28,612 nt of DNA, taken from IMG/VR virus record IMGVR_UViG_3300043411_002578, positions 1 to 28,612 of that record. One strand, written 5' to 3'. The notes under the pieces are model-generated. The model worked only from the letters and a program-made list of their open reading frames with translations. It was not told where the DNA came from and ran no database searches. Below, one piece after another: positions 15,436 through 22,964 of this stretch. This DNA is from a virus. Position 1 is the first letter of the stretch, and the number at the start of each line of letters is the position of its first letter. The translations under genes and the position numbers were made by a program.

Positions 15436-15475
15436 AAAAAAAAGGTGGCGAAGTCAAATAAATCAACTCGCCACC
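15436..15475 (-). terminator. Strong intrinsic terminator after the protease-scaffold gene
   Basis: On the - strand GGTGGCGA/TCGCCACC (8 bp, extendable by two pairs across a one-base bulge, A/T-rich loop) is followed by eight T. It lies 18 nt past the stop at 15493 and would set the level of the genes downstream against that of the scaffold. Confidence 0.9.
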
Positions 15476-15492
15476 ATTTTATTTAGTTTTTT

Positions 15493-18400
15493 TTAGTATC
15501 TGCGACCAGCAAAAGCATCGGCAAATTGAGCAACTAGACTTTCTTCTGATTCAGATTTACCTGCATTAGCAATCAAAGTTTCTTCAAAGTGACCAACTTT
15601 TGGTAAAGCTGATGCTGTTTTGACTTGTGGTAAACGAGAAATTGTTTGAGCATAGTGTTCAAAACCTACATCGTTCATCTTCATCAATTTTTCTACTTGA
15701 TCTTTAATTGCAGCTTTGCTTGTAATCATACCACGATCTCTCATATCATAAGCTAATTCATAAGCTCTTGAAAGTTTAACGTGATTTGCTTCTTCTTCTG
15801 CAGCTTTTTTAGCAGCTTCGTGATCTGAAGTTAATTCAGCAGCGAATTCTTTTGATGCTGGGTCTTTTGCTTGACCGAAATATTGTTTCCAATATGCGAT
15901 AGCGTCTTTATCAACACCGAAAGCTCCTAGGTCATCAACATTAGCAGCATCAATTTCACCAGCCAAAATTACTTTTTGAATGTTTTCAGCAGCTTGACGT
16001 ACTTTTAATGGTGCGTTCAAGACTTTCAAAATTGCTTGACGTTTTTCTTCTTCAGTTTCAATCTTTGCAAGATCGCCTGGTTTGTTATCAAACTTCAAGT
16101 TAGTTCCACCTTTTGGATGGGCAGCTTGCATTACTGAGTTCATTTTTTCTTTGTCGGCAGCAATCTTTGCACGGAAAGCAGCGCGACCTTCTTTTGTTTC
16201 TAGATCAAATTCTGCTTTTGCTTTCATCATTTCGCCTACTTCTTTAGCATTACCTTCAACTGAACCATCTGAATTCATCTTTAGGTCGTTAGCATCAGCT
16301 TTTTCTTGACCTGATGGCGGAGTTGCTTGTGGTGTTTGGTGGAATGTAGCTGGTGATTCACGAGAAACGTTAATCAACATTGATTCTAATCCAGAACGAT
16401 CACCACGTTCACGCATTAACTCTTCTAAAGTTTTTTGTGATGGTAGTTTTTCTTTGACTGGAGCTGGTTTAGCAGCGACTGGTGCAGCTGGTTTTGCAGC
16501 TGGTGCTACTGGTTTTGGTTGATAGGCAACGCCTGGAGTTGCATCAAGAGGCATTAGAGGATCGCCTTTTTGATAAACTTTACCAACTTCTCCTTCAAAA
16601 GGATCTTTTTCTTGTGCTACTTTAACTTGTTCGGAAGCTACTTTCATAACAATATCTCTACCTTGTGCAAATTTGTTAAATGTATCCATTAGTTTATAGC
16701 ATTCAGCTAATAGAGCTTTGCTACGTTCCATAACATCACGACCCATTGCTGAAACTTCTCTGCTGCTAGCTGTTTTCACAGAAGCAACTTGTTGGAGTAA
16801 TTCTAATTCTTCTTTTACAGAGGCTAGTTTTTTGTTAGCTTCTTTAAATGTTTGTTTTAGACTTGTAGCAAGTTTACGTTCCATTTTCAATAGAGCGGCA
16901 GTTGTTGGAGATAATCCACCGGTTTCACCCAAAGAATCTAGTTCTTTTAGTTCATTACCACTATCACCCATTAGAGCCTCAACAGCTTTGCGGACTTCTG
17001 ATTGAGTTGATTCAACTTCATCAAGCAATTCAGGAAGTTTATCTTTTAGATCACCAGCGCCACCTTTGTCTTCAACGGCAGGTTCAGAAGCAGCTGGAAG
17101 AGCTGGCATTTCTGGCATGGCTGGCATTGCAGGAGCAGCTTGAGCAGCTTTATACATTGCAGAAACTTTTTCAACACCTTGTTCAGCAATACGTTTTAGT
17201 AAATCTGAAGCAAATTGTTCTGTAAGAATGGCAGTACCTAATTCAGCAACTGCACCTTTTGATAATTCAGCAACAGTGGCTGAAAATACAACTTTATTGT
17301 CTTTACGAATATCCCAACGTGAGTTGGCAAGATCGTCTTTACCATCAGAGGTTGCAGCTTTTACTCTGTGGGCAGTTAATTTTGAGCTAGCACGTGACAA
17401 CATTTGTTTACGTTTTAGTTCATCTTTTTCTGAAACAGAAGCTGGGGAAGGATGAAGACCATTTACATCGCCAACACCTGGGAATGGTGCTTGACCTTGC
17501 ATTTGTTTATCTTCTTTATCACGAATTGAATCGGCATCTTCTTTTGGATATTTTACTTTACCAAGAGCAGGTTCTTCTGTTCCTTGGAAATAAGCTTGTT
17601 TGCTAGCAAATTCTTTAGCAAATTGAACAGCAGCTTCACGACGTAGACGAGCTAATTCGATTTCTTCAGCCATACGTTGTAGTTTGCGTTTGACTTCTTC
17701 GTCACCTGGAGCAAGTTTATCTACTGGACCCATATCCTTAACCTGCATTTGTTTATCTTCTTTGTCACGGATTGAATCAGCATCTTCTTTTGGATATTTA
17801 ACTTGACCTAATGCTGGCTCTTCTGTTCCTTGAAAGTAAGCCTTTTTATCACTCATACTATTAACCTCTTGTAAATTGGAAAGTTTATTAATCTTTTGTA
17901 AAATCTGTTCTAACTGAGCATTTATCTTTTGCAAATCAACGGAATCACTTTCTGCAATAACAGATTGTTCTTCTGTTTTTTCGGCAAGTAATGTTTTGAT
18001 TTCTTCTTTCAAGTTACCAGCTTGCTCAGTAATTGCATCTAAGCTGGTAATAAACTCTGCGACTTTAACATTTGTACGTGAAGCAAGTTCTTTTTCTTTT
18101 GCGGTAATATATTCCTGCAAGGCTTCCGTATGTGCTACTATAGTCTTAATCTTTGCTTTAGGATCGGCTCCATTAACAACAATAGATAATTCTATTGGAT
18201 TTAATTCTTCATTAATTTCACCATAACATGATCTGCTTTTCATGTGGTTACAGAAATCTTTTTCTGTTCTAGCCACTCGTCCACAATCATAACAAATTGC
18301 TTTACCAACACCTGTACCCATTGATACACATGTTGCATATCCTGTTGAAACTTTTCTAGCCAAGTCAGGATAATTAACTTTATCTAATGCACAAAGAGCT

Positions 18401-18870
18401 ATAACTCTTTTTAATTTACGATCGTAATAAGTATCAATTATTATACCACGAGTATAATCTACAGAAGAACTTTTATGATCTAAACATAATGGTTTTTTAA
18501 CCCATTTTTTATAAGCTTTTAATAATTCAGCTTCGCTAAAGATATCGCCATTATTATTTTTAAATGGTTTAATGCTTGGATCAGAACAAACCCATTTTAC
18601 AGATTCGCCATTTCTTTCCCATTTAGCAGAAATAGGATTACCAAATGCGTCTTTGCGCAATTCGCCACGATCGTCCAATAATGCATGCTCCGCAGCGTGC
18701 ATCATAACAGCTGTAAAATAAAGAAAATCTTCGGCTCTTGGTGCAATTTGTTTTGATTCAGCTACTGCTGCTGCAAATTTTTCTTGAATTTCAATATCAT
18801 TAAGAGCAGAATCATCAGAATAAACATCTGATGCAAAAATAGTGAAGTTTTCTCCGAGTTTAATTATCAT
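15493..18870 (-). CDS. Prohead maturation protease fused to scaffold protein
   Basis: A 1125-aa protein. The N-terminal ~240 residues look like a prohead serine protease: His132 in PLCLDHKSS and Ser183 in CVSMGTG are the likely catalytic pair, with GIIIDTYYD and LDKVNYPDLARKVS between them. A zinc-knuckle-like insert follows Ser183 (CYDCG, then CNHMKSRSC: Cys193, Cys196, Cys207, His209, Cys215). From ~250 on the protein is a long helical, charged, Ala-rich scaffold with coiled coils, Pro/Ala/Met linkers (~575-595) and Ala/Pro/Lys linkers (~785-810). A 34-residue block starting AYFQGTEEPALG occurs twice (about 343 and 425). The scaffold would guide capsid assembly and be cut by the protease before DNA packaging. 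A start with its own ribosome site at 17856 could make the scaffold alone. Lambda C/Nu3 and herpesvirus UL26 are known parallels. The position between portal and capsid genes supports the call. Confidence 0.72.
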   Translation of the reverse strand: MIIKLGENFTIFASDVYSDDSALNDIEIQEKFAAAVAESKQIAPRAEDFLYFTAVMMHAAEHALLDDRGELRKDAFGNPISAKWERNGESVKWVCSDPSIKPFKNNNGDIFSEAELLKAYKKWVKKPLCLDHKSSSVDYTRGIIIDTYYDRKLKRVIALCALDKVNYPDLARKVSTGYATCVSMGTGVGKAICYDCGRVARTEKDFCNHMKSRSCYGEINEELNPIELSIVVNGADPKAKIKTIVAHTEALQEYITAKEKELASRTNVKVAEFITSLDAITEQAGNLKEEIKTLLAEKTEEQSVIAESDSVDLQKINAQLEQILQKINKLSNLQEVNSMSDKKAYFQGTEEPALGQVKYPKEDADSIRDKEDKQMQVKDMGPVDKLAPGDEEVKRKLQRMAEEIELARLRREAAVQFAKEFASKQAYFQGTEEPALGKVKYPKEDADSIRDKEDKQMQGQAPFPGVGDVNGLHPSPASVSEKDELKRKQMLSRASSKLTAHRVKAATSDGKDDLANSRWDIRKDNKVVFSATVAELSKGAVAELGTAILTEQFASDLLKRIAEQGVEKVSAMYKAAQAAPAMPAMPEMPALPAASEPAVEDKGGAGDLKDKLPELLDEVESTQSEVRKAVEALMGDSGNELKELDSLGETGGLSPTTAALLKMERKLATSLKQTFKEANKKLASVKEELELLQQVASVKTASSREVSAMGRDVMERSKALLAECYKLMDTFNKFAQGRDIVMKVASEQVKVAQEKDPFEGEVGKVYQKGDPLMPLDATPGVAYQPKPVAPAAKPAAPVAAKPAPVKEKLPSQKTLEELMRERGDRSGLESMLINVSRESPATFHQTPQATPPSGQEKADANDLKMNSDGSVEGNAKEVGEMMKAKAEFDLETKEGRAAFRAKIAADKEKMNSVMQAAHPKGGTNLKFDNKPGDLAKIETEEEKRQAILKVLNAPLKVRQAAENIQKVILAGEIDAANVDDLGAFGVDKDAIAYWKQYFGQAKDPASKEFAAELTSDHEAAKKAAEEEANHVKLSRAYELAYDMRDRGMITSKAAIKDQVEKLMKMNDVGFEHYAQTISRLPQVKTASALPKVGHFEETLIANAGKSESEESLVAQFADAFAGRRY
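17498..17846. repeat. Two diverged 103-bp direct repeats in the scaffold
   Basis: 17498-17600 and 17744-17846 are near-identical copies, encoding the same 34-residue block (AYFQGTEEPALG...KEDKQMQ) twice with an 82-residue offset. Scattered, mostly third-position differences show that the copies are old and kept by selection. They may be paired binding or cleavage sites. Confidence 0.9.
17854..17870 (-). promoter_or_regulatory. Internal ribosome site and start of a separate scaffold protein
   Basis: AAGAGG (17870-17865) stands 8 nt before an in-frame ATG (17856-17854, Met339 of the protease-scaffold). Translation from here gives a 787-aa product, MSDKKAYFQG..., starting just before the first 34-residue repeat. 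Confidence 0.55.
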
Positions 18871-18922
18871 TAAAAGCCTTGTTTATAAAATAATTTCAAG
18901 ATTATAACAAATTAATAGTTGG

Positions 18923-19066
18923 TTAATTTGTTTTTTCCTCATCTTTTGGGAGAAGATTTTCTCTTTCTAATTCTTTGTTTGCTTCTTCAGCAGTCTTTTG
19001 AACGGTTTCTACTTCGTTTTTTTCTAAAACTTGAATATCAACTTTTGAATATTTTGTGAAAGCCAT
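18923..19066 (-). CDS. 47-aa charged helical protein
   Basis: A small gene between the 240-aa gene and the protease-scaffold. AAGGA stands 5 nt before the ATG. The product begins MAFTKYSKVDIQVLEKNE and is mainly a charged helix (VQKTAEEANKELERENL). The start and stop fit snugly: the ribosome site overlaps the end of the gene upstream. No known family; a small head-assembly factor is possible. Confidence 0.65.
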   Translation of the reverse strand: MAFTKYSKVDIQVLEKNEVETVQKTAEEANKELERENLLPKDEEKTN

Positions 19067-19074
19067 AATTTTCC

Positions 19075-19797
19075 TTATTGTGCTACTTCAATATCACTTT
19101 TTAAATTATCAGGATAACTCATTTTATGTGAATCGATAGGATTTAATGCTTGAGGGCGAAAATGTTGATTAGGAACATTATTTAATATATCCTGTCTATA
19201 CTTAGATAACTGATTAATAATAGGTTCTTTTTCTTCTATAGAGATTTTGTTTTGTTCAATAGAATCATTTATCCAATTTTTACCCAAAACATCTTCATTT
19301 AAATATTTCATTATTCTTGCATCAATTAATTGTTCTAATTGTGCAGATTCTTTTTTAATATTTTCTATATTTACAACTATGTTTTCTCTAAAATTTTGAT
19401 CTGTTAAATCATCTAATGATGATAATAAATCCTCGACAGCATTTTCAGCATCTTTATAAGAATCATTAAATGCACTAATTAGTTCTGAACAATGACTGTC
19501 ATTATCAAAATTGCTTATTTTTTTAATAAAATAGGCTGAATAAGTTTTAATTTCTTCATAATTTTTCTTAACTTGTTGCTTAAATCTATTAAAAGCACCT
19601 TTTTTCTTATTAATAGCTTCAGCGGAAATACTTTGATACTTTGAAAAAGGATTATAGATAATATCTAAATGTTCATTAGATAAAGACAATTTGTTTAATA
19701 TTAGTGACAATATCTCTAAACATTCTCTGGCAATCTGTTTTTCAGATTCAGGAACTTTGAATGACATTGTAATAGAGTCGGCTAAACTTATTTTCAT
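19075..19797 (-). CDS. Helical protein of unknown function
   Basis: A 240-aa, Ser/Asn/Lys/Glu-rich protein, almost all helix (ECLEILSLILNKLSLSNEHL; AFNRFKQQVKKNYEEIKTYS; AENAVEDLLSSLDDLTDQNF). No motif is recognised. It lies between the phosphatase and the small 47-aa gene in the same operon. Confidence 0.55.
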   Translation of the reverse strand: MKISLADSITMSFKVPESEKQIARECLEILSLILNKLSLSNEHLDIIYNPFSKYQSISAEAINKKKGAFNRFKQQVKKNYEEIKTYSAYFIKKISNFDNDSHCSELISAFNDSYKDAENAVEDLLSSLDDLTDQNFRENIVVNIENIKKESAQLEQLIDARIMKYLNEDVLGKNWINDSIEQNKISIEEKEPIINQLSKYRQDILNNVPNQHFRPQALNPIDSHKMSYPDNLKSDIEVAQ

Positions 19798-19811
19798 AAT
19801 ATAATATGCTT

Positions 19812-20525
19812 TTAATATATGAAATTTAAAATTCCAGAATTATCAACTGGTCCAGCACCCTTATCTGGACCTATATTGGAATATATTCCAACCAATGGTA
19901 TTTCAGCTTGTTCCAAATTAATAGAAGAATTATATTCGGGTTGTGAGCCAAGTGGCGCCCAAGATTGTTGATTTATAAAAGCTGGAGGTAAAGATAAATC
20001 TTGAAAATCTCTAACAATTGTTACTAAATCTTTTTCGTCTTCAATAGAATTATCATCTAGAAAATTTACATTGGATTGCAAACCAATTAATAAATTATTC
20101 CATAAATTTTGTGTTTTAACAGAAACACCATTACCATAACCATATTGTTTAACTTCTGATAATGCTTTATCTACTTGCCAATTTTGTTTTTTAATTCTAT
20201 AAATAGCTTGAATTAATCCTGTCCGATCTCTTCCAGCCAAACAATGAATATAAATTGGTTGATTAATTAAAATTTGAGTTAAGTTTTTGGCTAGAAATTT
20301 AAGATTACTTCCAATTATACTTTCTTCAGGATTAATTGGATAGAAGAAATGTTTAATATTTAATGATGCTAATGTTGGAGCTATTTTAAGTCCAGCTTCA
20401 TTATCCAAACTTAAAACAGCTTTTAAACCAAATCTATGTTGCATGTCTTTAATTTGCTCTGATGAAGGAGCAGCACCTGCATAGATTTGATCTGAAATTC
20501 TTCTAAATTTGTTTGGTAAATTCAT
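19812..20525 (-). CDS. Dual-specificity / tyrosine phosphatase-like protein
   Basis: A 237-aa protein. Residues ~1-150 match the cysteine phosphatase fold: IYAGAAPSSEQIKDM near the start, LKAVLSLDNEAGL, then the P-loop IHCLAGRDRTG with catalytic Cys95 and Arg101 (C-x5-R). The opening pattern is that of atypical dual-specificity (Siw14/DUF442-like) phosphatases. The usual general-acid Asp is not obvious; the loop reads YPINPEESI. The last ~90 residues are Pro/Asn-rich and not enzymatic. It could dephosphorylate phage or host proteins or act on phosphorylated small molecules. It sits inside the virion operon, its start overlapping the previous stop (TAATG), so it may be packaged or act during assembly. 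Activity is inferred from motif only. Confidence 0.75.
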   Translation of the reverse strand: MNLPNKFRRISDQIYAGAAPSSEQIKDMQHRFGLKAVLSLDNEAGLKIAPTLASLNIKHFFYPINPEESIIGSNLKFLAKNLTQILINQPIYIHCLAGRDRTGLIQAIYRIKKQNWQVDKALSEVKQYGYGNGVSVKTQNLWNNLLIGLQSNVNFLDDNSIEDEKDLVTIVRDFQDLSLPPAFINQQSWAPLGSQPEYNSSINLEQAEIPLVGIYSNIGPDKGAGPVDNSGILNFIY

Positions 20526-20854
20526 TATTTATCACTATTTGCCATCAATTCCATCAAACAGCTATCTTCTAATTGATCTGTTTCTATTTGTTCAATTAAA
20601 GTATTGTTAAATATTTGATAAAATTGTTTCATAAAACTAGGAATTGCTTCAGGATTATATTTATTAAGATTTCTTAATAATGAAGAATATGTTAGAGAAT
20701 CACTTATATCATTTTTATTTTTAAAATATTCAACTTCTTGTAATCTTTTTTTTGCGGCTTCAAAAGACGATACTTCTCCTAAATTTTTACCGCTTTCAGA
20801 TAAAACTCTCCAAGTATTTTCATTAATTTTTTTAATATAAGCATTTTTAATCAC
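20525..20854 (-). CDS. Small conserved-type phage protein, unknown role
   Basis: 109 aa from a GTG start that overlaps the previous stop (GTGA), with AAGGTGG 3 nt upstream. The N-terminal ~45 residues (NTWRVLSESGKNLGEVSSFE then AAKKRLQEVEYFK) match a small domain widespread in phage and plasmid genes (W-R-V-x-S-x-x-G-K-x-L-G). The remainder is helical. Function unknown. Confidence 0.6.
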   Translation of the reverse strand: MIKNAYIKKINENTWRVLSESGKNLGEVSSFEAAKKRLQEVEYFKNKNDISDSLTYSSLLRNLNKYNPEAIPSFMKQFYQIFNNTLIEQIETDQLEDSCLMELMANSDK

Positions 20855-21156
20855 AAGCCACCTTCATGCTCATCCATATACATATTTTTCATAGAAAAGT
20901 GATTATTGAGTGGCAACACTGATTTTATACTCCAAGAATTAATATAAATATCAGCTTCGCGATTATTTTCAGTAATTGTTAATACTAAACAATCACCCCA
21001 GCCTTCTTTTACAATTCCCCTAAGAATATTTTTATAAGAAATATCTTTTTCATTAAATTTTAACAGCGTTTTAACATCACCACAATAAACTTCAACTTCT
21101 TTGCCTTGGCAATAGTGCAAAATACCTTCTAAAAATGGATGAATTTTTTCGCTCAT
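20851..21156 (-). CDS. Small beta-rich protein, possibly Sm/SH3-like barrel
   Basis: A 101-aa protein with an N-terminal helix (HPFLEGILHYCQ) and then beta strands (KEVEVYCGDVKTLLKF; ILRGIVKEGWGDCLVLTITE; ADIYINSWSIKSVLPL). The order of strands and the final hydrophobic I-x-S-V-x-P recall Sm-like or SH3-like barrels, but the resemblance is weak. AGGA precedes the ATG, which overlaps the preceding stop (ATGA). Confidence 0.5.
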   Translation of the reverse strand: MSEKIHPFLEGILHYCQGKEVEVYCGDVKTLLKFNEKDISYKNILRGIVKEGWGDCLVLTITENNREADIYINSWSIKSVLPLNNHFSMKNMYMDEHEGGL

Positions 21157-22964
21157 AAAGTTCCTAGTTTAAATTTGATGTTGTTTGACAAAATTTCATC
21201 AGCTGTTATTTCTGGCAATTTGCTAGTCATTTCAGGCACACAAACAAAAGAAACTGAGCGTCCTAATTTATTTTTTAATTCAGTATTTAATCTTGTAAGA
21301 AAATCATTAGCAACATTATAAATTAAAATATTTGGTAAATTATCTGAAATGTTTAATTCAACATCATTGTTTTTAACATGAATGCTAGAAGAAATTTTTG
21401 CATATTGTTTTAGATGGTAAGATGCAATTTTAGCGAATTCTATTCCAGTTATTTTATCTCCAAAAATTTTAACATTTACTACTGATTTTGGTACTTGTGA
21501 AGCTAAGATGGCAGTTTTAACATGATCTGTTAAAGGAGATGCAACTAATTTGTTCAATAAATTTTCCATATTATCTTCTTGATTTTCATTTACTGGTTGT
21601 TCAGTTGGTTGTTTAACTCCAAAAGAAGGTGCAATATTTTTCATAAACTTATTGTATAAGCTTTTAACACCTGAAGAATATTTGTCTATATTGGCAGTAT
21701 AATAATGTTTTTGTCCTAAATATTTAGCAGCTTGTTCTGGCTGAGAAGCTAAATTAAACACTTCAGGAAATCTATTTTTTAACAATAACCAATATGAAGC
21801 AGCGCCTTCTTCTGGCGTTTCAAATGCTCTCCATTTAGTTCCATGTTCAACATATTCTTTACCCTTTGAATCTAACTCTTTAGTAGATCTTACAAAAAAA
21901 TCTTTACCAGCTTTAATCCATGGGTCTGTAGCTTTAATATTGCCGATATTATTTCCAGGTAATTTGACTGGGGAACCAGCTTCTAAAACACCTTGCGCCC
22001 AGCCAAAAGCAAGTAAATCAATTGGTATTTCTTGTTTAAACGCTAATGCATAACCTTTTGCTAAAACATGAGCAAAGTCTGTATCTGAAAGACTTGTTAA
22101 AACTCTATCAACTTGTTTTGCTATTTTAATAGATGATTGTTTTATAATTATAAACTTATTGATTTTTTCAATAGTAATAACTTTTCTACCAGACAAGCCA
22201 GTGCTATGATCTATTAATACAACAGTTCCTTGAACTGCCATGTTGGTGCCTGGAATTTCAATCGAACCAGTTCTAACAAATAAATTAATTGAACCTGGCT
22301 CAATCATTTTAACAACTTTATTTGGTTTTTTAATTTGAGCACCAATCAAATCACCATTTATAATTGATAGTTTAAAACTATTAATAATTGAATCCGTTAA
22401 TTCAACAGATGGTAATATTTTTTTAATTTGTTCTTTTAATTTATCTATATTTCTAGAACTAATAACTATGTTCTGAGCTTGTAAGTTAGAATAATAACTA
22501 AAAGAAGCTAATGGCTTTGAAAGGTTTTTATTAAGTTCAATGTCAAAATTCTTTGGCAATTGTTGTTCTATTGATTTTTGTAATTCAGGAGTTAAATCTT
22601 CTTCTGAATAATATTTATCTACAATTTTTGAAACAACCTTATCAGTTGTTTCTTGTGTGTTAGAAATGTTTTCAATTAAAACTTTTGCTTTTTCTTTAAG
22701 AATTTTTAAATTCTCTCTATACGATAATAAGTCATGTTCAGTTAAAGATTCTTGAATTTTATTAGATAATTGAAATATTTCAAACAACACAGTGCGAACT
22801 GCATTTGATTCTTTATCTAATATGTCCGCTTTTTCTTTAAATTCTTTATTAAAATGTAATTTTATCCAAGTCTTAAGTTTAGATAAAAGTCCAGCAACCT
22901 TAACTACTTGGTTAGGGTCTATTTCTCTTAAATTAATAGCTGCTAGTTTTAAAAAATTATTCAT
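21153..22964 (-). CDS. Virion-associated peptidoglycan hydrolase-like protein (GH73-type domain)
   Basis: A 603-aa protein. It opens with FLKLAAINLREIDPNQVVKVAGLLSKL, then a coiled helical region (~40-200) and a beta-rich part (~220-275). Residues ~317-440 resemble the GH73 glucosaminidase / lysozyme-like fold: LAFGWAQGVLEAGSPVKLPG with likely catalytic Glu328, GNNIGNIKA, WRAFETPEEGAASYWLLL, then the Tyr-rich YYTANIDKYSSGVKSLYNKF. The family cleaves the glycan strand of peptidoglycan. The C-terminal ~120 residues are unassigned. In virions such domains help DNA cross the cell wall on infection. It overlaps the coiled-coil gene upstream by 8 nt and sits two genes from the portal. Catalytic activity is inferred. 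Confidence 0.6.
   Translation of the reverse strand: MNNFLKLAAINLREIDPNQVVKVAGLLSKLKTWIKLHFNKEFKEKADILDKESNAVRTVLFEIFQLSNKIQESLTEHDLLSYRENLKILKEKAKVLIENISNTQETTDKVVSKIVDKYYSEEDLTPELQKSIEQQLPKNFDIELNKNLSKPLASFSYYSNLQAQNIVISSRNIDKLKEQIKKILPSVELTDSIINSFKLSIINGDLIGAQIKKPNKVVKMIEPGSINLFVRTGSIEIPGTNMAVQGTVVLIDHSTGLSGRKVITIEKINKFIIIKQSSIKIAKQVDRVLTSLSDTDFAHVLAKGYALAFKQEIPIDLLAFGWAQGVLEAGSPVKLPGNNIGNIKATDPWIKAGKDFFVRSTKELDSKGKEYVEHGTKWRAFETPEEGAASYWLLLKNRFPEVFNLASQPEQAAKYLGQKHYYTANIDKYSSGVKSLYNKFMKNIAPSFGVKQPTEQPVNENQEDNMENLLNKLVASPLTDHVKTAILASQVPKSVVNVKIFGDKITGIEFAKIASYHLKQYAKISSSIHVKNNDVELNISDNLPNILIYNVANDFLTRLNTELKNKLGRSVSFVCVPEMTSKLPEITADEILSNNIKFKLGTL

Noticed and set aside
16902-17225. Open frame of 107 aa on the + strand
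   Set aside because: It lies opposite the Ala/Pro/Met-rich scaffold region, is rich in Leu, Gln and His as expected for an antisense shadow, and has no ribosome site.
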